Of a stretch of 64,000 bases of DNA, positions 44,741 to 56,596 are shown piece after piece. The DNA is from Chlorokybus atmophyticus. Taxonomy: Eukaryota > Streptophyta > Chlorokybophyceae > Chlorokybales > Chlorokybaceae. The stretch covers positions 62,001 through 126,000 of the forward strand of contig RHPI01003366.1 of NCBI GenBank assembly GCA_009103225.1. Reading direction: 5' to 3'. Each line of letters opens with the position of its first letter. Position 1 is the first letter of the stretch. Position numbers and translations under genes: made by a program. Under the pieces are notes generated by a model. That model worked only from the letters and a program-made list of their open reading frames with translations, did not search any database and was not told where the DNA came from.

Positions 44741-47700
44741 ATGGGTCGAATGGCTTTACCGCTGCTGTTGACAACGGCGGCAGCATGGATGCTGTCTCTT
44801 GCGCTTCTGGCTTTGTGTGCCTCCTTCGTCACTGGCTCTGGCGTAACGTAAGTCACATGCTTGCCATCTGGCATGCGCAACGCACGAAAGGACAAAACCA
44901 TTGCGTTCGGTGCCCTGTCTCCTTGTGTAGCATGCATGTCAGTCTGCTGTGCATCTCAGCGTGTTCATTGAACTCTGGTCACATTGCCAACTTCAGCATA
45001 GGAGGGCCGTACCGCTCGGATGAATGCAGCACCATCCGGCTGCGAGCCAGTGCGACCGCGGATGCATGTGGCGTGGATCGATTGCTGGCTTGGGACCTGA
45101 ACAACGATGGCGTGTTCGATGACGCGAGCGGCGGCTTCCTCATCATCCACGCCTACAACAAGGGCCTCGGTCCGGGTGTCCACACAATCAGCGTCCGCGC
45201 CACCAGCAGCTCCTGCCCAAACTCTCCTTCCGAAGTGGTGAGCACCACCATCACCGTCACCGTCGCACCCCTCGTCATCACCGCCATAGGAACGTATCCG
45301 GCGAGCAACCTCGGGGTCGCGAGCGTCGAGGAGCGCGTTCAAGTGATTGTGCGGAGCTCTGCAGCAACCTGCGTGCCTGACAACCTTGTGTTAGACTGCG
45401 GTGCAGACAGTGTGGTGAGTAGCGCTTTCATCGGCGTGCGTGCGTGCGTGTAGGCAGGCAGAGCGGTGGTATGTTGGTTGGATTTCATGCACACCTGCTG
45501 TGCGCAGGGCAACGAGGCGGGATACTGTCGATATAGTAAACCAGGCATCAAGACCATCACCGCCACTGTCGCGCAGTTTGGTGCCGTTGCATCGCTCTCG
45601 AGCAACATCACAGTCACAACTTTCTAGTGAGTGCTGTTGTTACACCTGTTGCCTTACGTGTGTATGCAGTGCACTTACGAGCGCGCGCGTATGTGTGTGC
45701 GTTCTGCACGTGCAGCATGGGAGGGCCATACACCGTCGCCCCGTGCGCCACCATCCAACTTGCAGCGCCTACCACCATTGATGCATGCGGGAGACCGCGT
45801 GTCCTTGCGTGGGATTACAATGACGATGGTGTGTTTGACGACAGCACGGGGAACAAACCCTACCTCTATAATGAGCTTTCTCGCCTCGCTCCCGGCGTCC
45901 ACCCGATACGTGTGCAATCCAGCAGCAATCCCGCCTGCCCCGCCTCTCCGGCGGAAGTGCATACAGTCAGCGTGACTGTCACTACGGGTGCCAAGCCCGA
46001 GATCCGTGGCATATCCACATTTCCGGCGAGCAGTGAACCTGTCACCAGCACTCAAGCAAGCGTCCAAGAGGAGATCCGTGTCGTCGTGGTTCCGTCATAC
46101 GTGTTCTGCCTGCCTTACACCGTCACCCTTGACTGCGGCGCCGACAATGTGGTCAGTTGCAACCGTCTTATTGCGGCATGTCGCAGCACTGCCTTCATAG
46201 TTCTTTGCTGACTGTGCGCGCACATGTGTGTACAGAGCAATAGGACGTCGTACTGTCGGTACAGCACGCCCGGACAGAAAGTCATCACCGCCACCATCAC
46301 GCAGAGTGGCGTCTCCGTCTCGCGCTCCGTCAACATCACAATTACTGGCTACTTGTGAGCGTGCTCATGCATGCGTAGTTGTCGTCGCCTTCATCAGGAA
46401 GTCAAACTGATCCCGTCGAGTATGCAGCATCGCAGGGCCGTACTCCTTGCCCCTGTGCTTCGGTGCAATTGCTCTGACAGCCGAGGGGGGCGTCGACGAG
46501 TGCGGCCATATCCGGAACCTGGCCTGGGACTTTAACAATGATGGCGTCTTTAATGACGCAATGGGACCGAGCCCAGTTTTCGATGTTGCCGTACGACAGC
46601 TCCTGCCCGGAGTGTATCCTATAAGTGTACGAGCCAGTAGCAACACCACCTCCTGCCCCGGCTCAGTCCCTATTTATCTCACCACCAACGTTACCATTTA
46701 CGGCACCATAACACCCCCGGAGCTCTTCTCCGTGCACGGTTTCCCAGAAAGCGGCAACGGAAGAGCAACGGTGGGGTCCTGGTGGGAACACACTCTCATG
46801 CACACACTCTCATACACTCAGCTCTCACAACTCAAGGCAACCCACAGGTGGGAGAGGCCATTGAAGTCAACGTTGAGTACTCGACGGCTGGCGGTTGTCT
46901 TCCTTTCAACCTAACCATCGACTGCGGTCTGGACGCCGTGGTGAGAGCGCACAGGTGCATGTTATTCTGTGTACACAATCGCAGCACTGTCTGCCTCAGG
47001 GAGTGACCCTATGGTGCCAACTACAGGGCAACAAGAAAGGATATTGCCAATATGGCACGAGTGGAGTCAAGGTCATCACCGTAACGCTCTCACAGGAAGG
47101 CGTTGAGGTGTCCCTCAGTCTAAACGTGACAGTGACTGCAACCGACCCATCATGTGCAACGTAAGCGTGTGTACTTGCAATCATGCACATGGCGCGCACC
47201 ACTCCGACATCAATCGCACTCAATGTGACCGACAGGGCGGCGTTTCCGGAGGGGAGAGTGCGCGGGAAGCGGGGTTGTTCTGCAGAATTTTGGCCGAAGT
47301 TGCTGGCATGCAACCTCCCCAACAACATCAAGCCATACACCAAGCTCTACGATGCTTTTGCTAGCCGAGCGAGCGAGGATGCGCGGGTATAGATTGATGC
47401 TTGTGTCTTTCTTTGTGGTCTAAGCTACTGCCTGCAGCGCCGTGTATGCAGTACTTATGCATAAATGCCTTATGTATGTGCAGCTCATTGAGCGCCTATT
47501 TGGCAACCGTACCATTTCCCAAGCCTTGCGCATCTCAACCCGTCAGGTACGTTTCTTATTGTGGATGCGTATGTGCGAACACGCGTGCATGTAATGTCCG
47601 CGCACGACTGGCTGTGCATAAGTGCAGGTTTGCATGTATGGACAATCAACTATCCAAGCCAATTGCCTGCGCAATGTTTCATGTGTCTCTTGATTCTCAA

Positions 47701-48091
47701 CACCGTAACGCTTCAGATTGACACCTTTGCAAGGGAAGCCACTGCCGCTCTGCTGAATGCGGAGACAGTGTACTATGCACAGGTTCGGGCTTGTATTACC
47801 CTCTGCTTGTGTTCTGTTCATGCTATGATTGCGATGCATGCATGTGGCACGTGAGCGCTTGGTTTTTGCTTGCTAGTGTCCCCTTTCGGTCAAGCTCGAC
47901 TTTCGCCATGGCTTGTACAATGCGAGCAACATCACAAGACGTAAGTGGACTTGCGGTCGCATCAATGATTGCACGCATGTGTGCCAATTTCTAACACGTC
48001 TCTTTGTGTAGTGACTAATACAAGAAACAAATTTTTCACTCAAAACAATTTTGTGGACGGGTGCCCCCTTGGGACAGTGTGTAGCACTTAG
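44741..48091 (+). CDS. Secreted protein with three PKD-like repeats and a C-terminal WPK/REATAALLNA-type domain
   Basis: Likely secreted or cell-surface protein. Exons: 44741-44847, 44997-45414, 45508-45626, 45716-46151, 46236-46354, 46428-46770, 46848-46940, 47027-47160, 47236-47386, 47484-47546, 47717-47782, 47877-47940, 48012-48091; 2193 nt, 730 residues. A signal peptide (about 1-34) is followed by three related modules. Each begins GGPY or AGPY, contains a PKD-type core with a calcium-loop-like DxNxDG (AWDLNNDGVFDDA; AWDYNDDGVFDDS; AWDFNNDGVFNDA) and LxPGVHxIxVxxSS, and ends in a Cys-bearing block (LDCGADSV, then GYCRYSKPGIKTITATV). The C-terminal part (FWPKLLACNLP, REATAALLNAETVYY, CPL) resembles the 'CTPGYWK' domain common in secreted bacterial and algal proteins. 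The function is unknown; an extracellular matrix or adhesion role is a guess. Exon lengths repeat with the modules. Confidence 0.82.
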
Positions 48092-48620
48092 GACTAAGCA
48101 GTTCAAGTTTGACAATAGTGGATTATGTGATGGACGTTTATGTTGATGTCTCTTTGTCATGTTAATCTGTGTATAAGAGTATGTGAGATTACCAACATGC
48201 ATGGTGGGAGGCTCAACATGCAATGTCATGCACAACACGCATTCAACACATGCAATGCCATGCCGATATGTCATTCCACCGGGTCGCTGCTAGTTCCTAC
48301 CACCAACCCCTACCCTGTTGATTCACACAGCATGCATGTTGTCAAATAGTTACTTACTTAAACGAGCTGTGCGCATGCTTTTACTCATCAGGCTTACTCA
48401 GCGAGTAATGTTGCTGCAGAGGTTTTATGGTAGTGGCACGTGATAGATAGCTCATTCTTGGACACCGCTCCTTTACCATTCAATTGTCGTATAATGGAGC
48501 AGATGCATACACGTGCTGAATACTGCATATTTTTGTCTCACACACTCATACATCATAAACTGGTCTAATTTTCACACGAGTGCCTAATTGAGAAAGTTAG
48601 GGAGGTTGTGCGACCTATGC
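48092..48620. other. Spacer after the PKD-like gene
   Basis: Contains the PKD-like 3' untranslated region and AT-rich sequence. No frame with a domain was seen. Confidence 0.4.
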
Positions 48621-49600
48621 GATGATAACTGATATGCCAAAGATCATTTTGCAAACTACGCCGGTGCATCTGATTGCCTCGTGAGCGGCGTGGGTGATGT
48701 TACTTTCTCAAAGGAGACCAACATTGCCGACTATGCCAGTGATGGATCCATCCCACATGACTGATCTTCAGCCCATTGAGACTGCCGGTATGTTTGCAAA
48801 AATGACGCAATGGTGTGTGTCATTTGCGTGAATGGGACACGCCATGCCTGTTCGTGCTCATGTATTTGTGTGTATGCTGCATATGCAACGCCAAGCTAGC
48901 ATGCGGTTCCTACCCACATCCACAGGTACATGTGCCATGGTGGCGGGTGTGCAGACATTAGTTTGCATGACCCAGTGCAACCTTGCGCTTGTCCCGGCTC
49001 ACGCAATGGTCGTGTCTCGCGCCATGCCACAGTCGCAGCTGAAAGTAGGCAAAGACATGTTGGATGTCACTACCTTCTATGGGTCTTAGCTGCTCTCTCA
49101 TGCTAAACCAAACCAGTCATTGCCAGCATGATATCTTCCCTCCTCGCTGCCAGCGATACACATGAGTTCCAAGCCTTCCTGACGAGTACACCTGCTCTTG
49201 TGCACCTAATTGTTTGAGTTGTATTGCACATGTACACCGCAACTGATGTGACGCATGCCCCTACCTTGTGCAGGTAGTTTGGCAGGTTCACGATAGCTGC
49301 TGCTGCCTGCCTCACTGCCTTGCACGCACATAGGTCGAGCCCCATAGCTAGCAAGCTAGCTAGCTGTGCCTTGTCGTCGTGGTTGATATTGGTTGTGTGC
49401 TTGAGTGCTTGCTTGTTTGCATCTTTGTGGCCCCTGTATTACCCTATGCCTGTGCCTAACAGCACGTCATATAACCTGTGCACATGCGCAAGCAAGCACT
49501 GCCAATAGCAACATCCTTTCATCCTCGACAACTTCCCTGCAGCACGTTAGTGACCAGACCATTGGTGAGTTCCTTGGCTCAGCTTTGGCGATGTACGAGG
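48620..49600 (+). pseudogene. Transferrin-like sequence, broken
   Basis: Fragments match the order of a transferrin lobe. At 48632-48770 a frame reads FANYAGASDCLVSGVGDVTF then SKETNIADYAS and hits TGA at about 48762. After a possible intron, 48925-49089 gives GGGCADISLHD in one frame and QCNLALVPAHAMVV in the next, so a single extra base near 48983 separates parts that belong together; then a stop at 49087. Further pieces, LLAASDTHEFQAFL (about 49130-49185) and QTIGEFLGSALAMYEGVQ (about 49555-49612), could be the rest of the lobe. Transferrins bind ferric iron with carbonate; algal forms act at the plasma membrane. Two frame breaks argue for decay, but assembly error or unusual splicing is not excluded. 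Confidence 0.5.
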
Positions 49601-50659
49601 GCGTGCAGGAGACTGGCACAACTACATACTGGCCCACACCACCCTCAGGCTTACTGCAGTCAACCTCCCGCACACCATCGACAACACCCACACCTACCAT
49701 CATCAGGTGTGGGATGATGGGTCATCAGCCACATCTAAGGGTGTGGAGGACAGCGGTCACCTGCTGGCCCTCAAGCGGTCGCGGAAAGTGGCTTTAGGCT
49801 TCTTTAATACTCGTAGGTCATGAGCCTTGTAGCAAAAGTGACTGCGATCACTGTATGGTAAATTCACTTGGTTCCAGTGTTTTAAGCCTGGCATTTGGCA
49901 AGGGTATGCTGCCACATGCTGAACAAGCACATGAGCTGTTTGTTGCCAACACGACACTCTATACTGTACATGGAATCATAGACTTCAATGTAGCCGGACA
50001 TATCCTAATCACAACATACACAATAACCTTCTATCACATCTGCACGAGAGGTGCTATCCACAATGTGAGCTGAAATGTACAATTCAGTGCCTCTATACAG
50101 ACACCAAGCAGAACGGCTGCTGGCCAAGTTGCAAAGAGTGTGAAAAGTGTGCGTCTTCAGCTGGAACACCTGCTGCCAAGACCCCAGATACGAATACGAC
50201 TGCAACTCGCCGTAGACAAGACGCTACAAGAAATTTCCGGTGTCTTCCGACCGTAAGCCTCAGAACTTGAAACCCTTCATGTCTTGGGTTGGGAGGGAGA
50301 AGCAAACACTCAGCTGTCATAGGATGCATTCCAATGCTCTGTGACACATGCCACGTTGTTCAGGCATGCCATACGGCACAAAGGCCATCACCTGTTCCCA
50401 ACAGGAAAGCAGCCTCACCTGCCAGGCGCAGCATGGAAGAGAAGTAGCTTATTGGCCAGGTGTCCATCAATTTCCCAATCGGTTTTGTAACAATACGAGC
50501 AGGCCAGCTCCTGACAGTTGTGTGTGCCAATGAGTACCGTGCGTCGTCATCTTCATAATGTTTATTGGAGGTTGTTCCATCGCGCAAGCTGCTTGGCCTG
50601 CCAGAGCTGTCAACACATGCAGATACACGTAAAGAAGCAGAACTGTCACGCTCAATGTG
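49600..50659. other. Unassigned region with protein-like fragments
   Basis: Plus-strand pieces look coding-like but do not join: about 49606-49830 (contains VWDDGSSATSKGVEDSGH), 49855-50073 (SLAFGKGMLPHAEQAHELF) and 50093-50255 (NGCWPSCKECEKCASS). No family recognised. They may be the remainder of the decayed transferrin-like gene or another relic. The end near 50659 is the 3' side of the minus-strand gene at 50660. Confidence 0.3.
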
Positions 50660-51723
50660 TCACCTCGCAGCGTCCTTCTGCATTGCAAACTCCACCAAGT
50701 CCTTCGCGAAGCCAACCAGTTCTGAGGCCAACCAGACAACTTCAGCAAAACATGTAATCAACACGGGTCTCAGCGTGCAGCTGCAGTCGTGCTCACCTTC
50801 CCGCAACTCCTGCCGTGTGATGCCACTCTCTTTACAGCCAGCATCACCGTTCTCCTTCACATTAAGTGGCGTATTGTGTTGAGCGCTGACAGCATTGGCA
50901 AGATCACGCACTGCGCTCGTGAGGTCCGTCAGCTGGCGCGAGTGGTTATCCAACAGCAGCGTGATGCGCTCACACTCTGCACAGCAACCGTTGGTGTCCT
51001 TGAGCTGCAAGGAAGGTGTACTAATGGGTGGCAATTGGGGCGTGCTGCCTTACCTGTCGCATGCGTGGAAGTTGTCAGGGCAACCGCTTGAGAGGCAGCT
51101 TCGCGAGCAGCTACAGTAAGCTCTTGCTGTAGGCCAAGCACAAACCAAGTTAGCACAGGCAAGGTGCTGCACGGTGCATGCTCGTGCTCGGTGTGTTCTT
51201 GCACGCTCTGCACGCTTTTTGCACCTTGCGAGTATCAGGTTGAGTCGCGGCAGCTGCCTGACTGCGCTTCGACCCGCCAGCAAACAACCACTGCCAGCAA
51301 CGGCGACATAAACGGTACACACAAGTACTTGCATAGCTTCAAGGTCAAGCGGTGAACCAACTGCAATTCGCTGCTCACCCATGCAGCTGCTGCGGCTACA
51401 GCTGAAGCGCCAGCTGCTGCCGCCACAATGACAGTCTGGGGCAATTGCGGCTCAGCAAACAAGCGCTGCCAGCTGTTCAAGAGTGCATGCTGTACAAGAT
51501 AAGGAAGCAAAACACACGCCTTTCAGGGTGGTCTTCAAGGAGCAGTACCGAGCACACTACTGATTGGTTAAGCAAGCATGCAAGCGCCCACCTGTGGTGC
51601 GACGTTGCGCTCGTCCTTGCCATTGTCGTCCAAGGGCTCACAGCCAGCCAAAGCGTCCGTTGGCGACGGCGACAACGCCGCCGTCAACGACGACGACGAA
51701 AGCTCAGGCATTGCTGACATCAT
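50660..51723 (-). CDS. Small membrane protein with coiled coil, unknown family
   Basis: Exons: 51723-51592, 51489-51379, 51126-51054, 50976-50797, 50721-50660; 558 nt, 185 residues, phases consistent. I do not recognise the family. Seen: Ser/Pro/Asp-rich N-terminus; one Ala-rich hydrophobic helix (LPQTVIVAAAAGASAVAAAA, residues about 62-81) that could span a membrane; then a heptad-like region (ERITLLLDNHSRQLTDLTSA) and a C-terminal amphipathic helix (ELVGFAKDLVEFAMQKD). Head-to-head with the golgin-like gene, 434 nt between starts. Exon 4 start was chosen as the only acceptor that keeps frame with the strong GTAAGG donor of exon 3. Could be a mitochondrial or organelle membrane protein; no evidence decides. 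Confidence 0.6.
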
Positions 51724-52157
51724 GTGACTGACATGGCATGCACAGTTGCTTCAAGAAACCACCACCTGCCGAATAGTATACATAGCTTCAGCGCCACATA
51801 GGTTGCAACTCAGAGTCCCACTAGCCAAACACGGAGTACAGCTCAGCCAACTTGACGCCAACACCGCCGCCTAGGCGCAGGAAACTGCGCCACGTGGCGG
51901 AGAACCCATAGCGGAAGCAAACGGCACGGAAGGGAACAGAGCACAGGAAGCCATGCATAATCCATGAATGATGCATTTCCCCCCCCCCAAAACTGTGTTA
52001 TCAAGACCCAGTTCATGAAACAGCATTGCGATGACACTGTCATCATGACAGCCATTCTAACTCGGGTTGGAATTTCCACCCCTAATCCAGCCCTCTTACA
52101 GAGTTGGGACACACTGCAATTGAAGTCCCGGCCTGGGACGTTTTCCAGGCAGCAGCC
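51724..52157. promoter_or_regulatory. Divergent intergenic region
   Basis: 434 nt between the starts of the small membrane protein gene (minus) and the golgin-like gene (plus), so probably a shared promoter region. Contains a C9 run at 51981-51989. A minus frame ending at 51821 (KLAELYSVFG) lies here but has no supported splice partner. Confidence 0.4.
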
Positions 52158-55100
52158 ATGGAAGGCGTGGCGAACGGCGACAAGGAGGCGGCGACCGCCC
52201 CGGACGCCGAGGCCTCTTCCTCGGGCAAGCAGCAGGAGCAGCTGGTGGATCAGCTGCGCAATGCCCTGAAACAGGTCAGCCAGCTTACCTAACTGGGTTG
52301 ACTTCGCTTGCATGGTTGCTGGCTTGCCTGCTTGTTCGTTGAATGGCAGCTTATTGTTGTCACACACAAGCACACGCACAGTCCTTTAAGCACAAACTAC
52401 GTACAGTCCTTCAATGCCGGGGCTTAAGGCACGCAAGCAGACACTGCGCTGCACTCGAGAATTGAATATATCAAACTTAGTTGATCCCATTGCAGTTGAC
52501 ATTACCACCACGACGACAGCATTGGCGGATGTAGCTGCTTTGCTCTCAGAGTGTGCTAGTGTATTGTGTCGCTGTACGGCTGCCTAGTATTAGCAGGTGG
52601 TGAACTTTGTAATGACTTGCCACATTCCCCATGGATTGTGTGTGTCTGTCACTCACATTGCAATTGTCACACGTCCGAACATAGGACAAGCAGCACTCTG
52701 TTTGAATTTGTGTGTGTGCATGTGATGTGGCTGGCAGGCTCTGAAGGAGCAGTCTGTCTTGGAAGCAAAGCTGCTTGCTGCCACGCAAACCAAAGCTGCA
52801 ACAGAACAGGTGTGTAAACAATGACATCACGCTGTCGCTGTCACTGGTGTTGTTGTTGTTTGGCTGATTGTTCTTGTACACTTGTCAAGGAGGACTCATT
52901 GCTGGCGGTTCAGTTGAAAGAAGCCAAAGGCGAAGCCGAGCGTGCGAAGAAGCAGAAAGCCGCGCTTGAGCAGAAAGTTAAAACCCTCGCGGCCGCTTTG
53001 GAAAAGCGCATACAGACACTCAATGCCAGCGTTGAAGTATGTTGCGCGCACCAGTATTCTTACATTACAGAATTTTGCATTGTGGTCCGCTTGATAATTG
53101 TTACACCCTCATAGGGAAGCAAAGCAGAGAATGATGAGCTTAAGGCGGAGAATGCACGATTATCGGATACGGTCTCGGAGCTTGAAGACCAAGTTCAGCG
53201 TGTGCTGGCAGGTGCGATTGAGTGGTTTTCCTGTTCAAGCTTTGCACTAGCAATCGTTGGGTTGATAGTCGAATGTGTCATCAATAGATAAGACAAAGGT
53301 TGTTGAGCAACATCGGGCGACAGAAAGGCAGCGCAGCCAATCTGATGACCTGGCAACAAGGCTGCAGGCTGAGGTGAGCTTTAGAGGGTCATGCGATGCC
53401 TGTGCGTGTCTAAGTGTGCTTGCGCATGAATGCGTACATGCATGCGCAATGCGTGTGACACTTAGCCCACAGGTGGCCACAGCGCATCGCGAGACAGCTG
53501 AAGCCAATGCGGCCCTCGCTGAGTGCCGGTAAGTGTTCACTTAGCATGTTGTTGTGTCAGTTGACCAGACTCTTCGCATCTCACATCAGATCTATACTGC
53601 TGGCAGGTCGCAGCTGTCGGAGTTGCAAACCCGGTTCGAGACTGAGTCTGCGGGTCGGGCGATGAGCGAAGATGAGCGCAACGGCTTCAAAGCTGCATTA
53701 TCTGTTGTGTCGGCAGAGAAAGCGGCTGCCGTTGCTGAAGCCGCGCGTTACAGGGATCAACTCAGGCAGGTTGGTGTGTGTTGAAAGTTGTCATCTTGTG
53801 TTTGTTGCTTCTGTGTGTTGACTTGGTGTTTGACGGTTGTTCAGGTTGGAGAAGAAGGCAAGCGCGCGGTCAAGGTGGCATCAGCAGCGGATGCGCGTGC
53901 TGCTGCGGCGGAAGAGCGCCGCTACACTGCTGAAGCTGCATTGGCAGAGATGATGCGAAAGAGTGGGGAGGTAAGCAACAGCAACTTGCACATCCGTGCT
54001 CGCAGGTTTCTCGTGCCTGTGTGGGCGTGTTTGCTGAACCTGAACAACAGCAACAGTAAGGAACAGCGTGCACGCGAGCTCACATGTGTGTATGTGTGTG
54101 TGCATGTGCATGCGCGTGCGCGTTTTTGCCATCAAGTATAATACGGGCGTCTTGCATGCTGTGATTGACGAGGTGGTTGCGTTATAAGTCCACCATGCAG
54201 CTGTTGACTGCTGTATGTGCATGTGACAGGCACAAGGCATGGCAGAGAGGCTGAAGGAGGAGGGCGAAAGGAGAGCAAAGGCATTCAACAGGTGAGAGGA
54301 CATACCAATAATCAGTCGCATTGTCACACGCAATCATTCTGCATCGCTCGAGTCAACTGACACCAACTTCTATAAGCATAGCGACCAATATGCACATGTT
54401 CATGCAACAGTGCCGTGAAGGCGGCGGTGGGGAGGATGCAGCAGGAGTGGGAGGAGGAGAGGGCGGAGCTGGTGGAGAGTTTAGACAAGGCCAGGCTGGC
54501 TGCAGAAGAGCGCGAGAGGGAGGTTGCGGAGAAGCGGGAACGCGAGCGCCGTGACTGGGAAGCGCGCTTGCTAGAAGCACAGGTGCACACCTGTGCACAC
54601 CTTTCTAGGAGGGCATTGGTCTATGCAAATGGCTATTGTTACCCTTGTATAATGGCATTAAAAGTGTGCATTGCACGTGTCAGCCACAGCTGACAGCTAC
54701 GGTCTGTAGCCGAAACTCTCTCGTTAACCAGATTGTGTTGTTTGTGTTTCTTGTGCGTAGCTTTGTCAGGTTGCCATGCAGCATGCCATTGTGACGGCGA
54801 TCTTTACCGTGTGGTGTATTTGCATGTGCAGACTGCAGCCACAGCAGAGGCCGAACGCTTGCAAACCAAAATCGCCGAGGCGCAGGAGGCCTTAACGTCC
54901 ACGCGCACGGACCTTCTCGCACAAATCGCAACCGCGACTGCCGCTGCAAGCAATGCACAACAACTTGCTGAAGAACTACGCACTCAGGTACCTGAGCTTG
55001 TGCGTGATTGTTGCGCTGATACCTGTTGTACTGACCCTTTCGCTGTTGGCCTTGTCTCATGTAGATGCAACAGAGGGAGGCGCAGCTTGCAGAAGAGGCA

Positions 55101-56596
55101 CAATCGGCAGGGGCAGCCGAGGAGTCAAATATTCGGTTGAAGGCTAAAGTGGAGAGCCTCGCTAGGGAATTGGCTGACGCAGAAAAGCGTGTTGTTGCAG
55201 CACAGGTGGGCAAGACATCCAGCACCTTGTGTTTGCTTGCCCCTATTCTTGCCCCCATTCTTGCATGACATCAATGTTGCAATGCCAATGCCTTTCTGAC
55301 AAAGATTGCAGAACAGAACATCAGAAGCACAACTGCACATGCATTGGACCAGTCTACAGGCTGACGAGTGTGATTATCTTTGAGCCAACACACCGCGTGT
55401 GCACCAAGGTGTTGTTACTCACTCTGCATATGTGTCAGGAGACGGCCAAGGTGGCGCAGGCAATTGCTGCCGCAGCCGCTGCCTCAACTGCACCTCAGGA
55501 GAATGGCTCCGCGGTTGTTGTGGTCGAGCTGGAAGCCCGTGCTCGCGCGGCCGAAGCGCGAGTGCGCGAGCTTGAGCAGACCCAGCAGCTTGCACAGCAG
55601 CAACAGGTTTGTGAGCTAACCCTGCGCGTGCGCACAGAGACACACGCGTGCGTGCATGCTCACGGTCTTAATATGGCTACCAGTCCCAGTCGTTGGTGTT
55701 CACTCAAATGCAATGCAGAGCTGAGGTTCTGTCTGCATCACTGCTGTATATCCTCAACACACTCCAAGTCACAACCAGCATGCAAGGTCAAACCCATGTT
55801 TGCAGCAACGCATCAACGTCTTGGAGGCGATGGGTTTGGACTCAGTGCGCGAAGAGCGGTTGAGATGGGACGGTCAGCTGAAGCAGGGTGACATTGAGGT
55901 ACGCATGCCTTCCATGGCATTGATACCATCACTATCACCCGCAGTATCACATGCAGCGTCATAGTCTTAATGGAGTTGACCGTCGCGTGCAGTCTGTTGG
56001 CGTGGCGTTGATGCGATCCAAAGAGAAGCGGCCACCTACGCGCAGCGCCACTTCAACAACAGCGTCAACACTATCAACCGCGTTGGCTTCAGTCCCGGTG
56101 ATAGGTGGCAGGCTGGACGCTGTGTTGAAACGGTTGCGGTTGATTAACAGCAGTACCAGCGACCCACGTTACCGAGGCACCATCTCCATGCGCAGCGCCC
56201 TCCTGCTTGGCTACCTTGTCACCCTGCACATCATGGTACACATTGGCCTCGTTTGTTTACATGCATGTGGCTACTCGGGTTCTATACACCTCATCCATGC
56301 AGAGACACAAGTGCGTGGTCACATTGCAGCCATTAAGCATAACGCTTGTTTCTCAGGCGCTCTCTCTTTCTTGCTTGTGCTGTATGTGCTGCACATCTCA
56401 CTGCACACGCAACAAGAACTCTGCTCTTGCTTTTGTAAGAGTGTGTTGTTGTGTCCAACACACTCTCACAGGTGTCTTGCAATGACACTGGTGTCTGGCT
56501 GTGCAGGTGATGACATCTTATGCCAACCACCCGGCCACAAGCTGCGTGGATGCGAGCAGCGAAATCCGCCAGAACCTTCCAGGGTTTGTAGGGTAG
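52158..56596 (+). CDS. Golgin-84/CASP-like tail-anchored coiled-coil protein
   Basis: Probable Golgi tether. Sixteen exons: 52158-52274, 52738-52809, 52890-53036, 53115-53211, 53288-53373, 53473-53528, 53607-53769, 53845-53970, 54230-54291, 54411-54582, 54832-54987, 55065-55205, 55439-55606, 55806-55898, 55993-56235, 56507-56596; 1989 nt, 662 residues, phases consistent. After a short acidic N-terminus, almost the whole protein to about residue 550 is Ala/Glu/Lys/Arg/Gln-rich coiled coil. Then come a Ser/Thr-rich hinge, basic KRLRLI, and one C-terminal membrane helix (ALLLGYLVTLHIMVMTSYA) with a short lumenal tail. This plan, and the Y-L---LH-x-V-M helix, fit golgin-84 and CASP, which act in intra-Golgi retrograde transport. 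Coiled coils mislead homology, so the family call rests mainly on the C-terminus. Confidence 0.72.

Noticed and set aside
51821-51990. Minus frame ending KLAELYSVFG as an exon of the small membrane protein gene
   Set aside because: It ends in a stop, has no donor in frame, and the downstream exon has its own ATG and complete phase chain.
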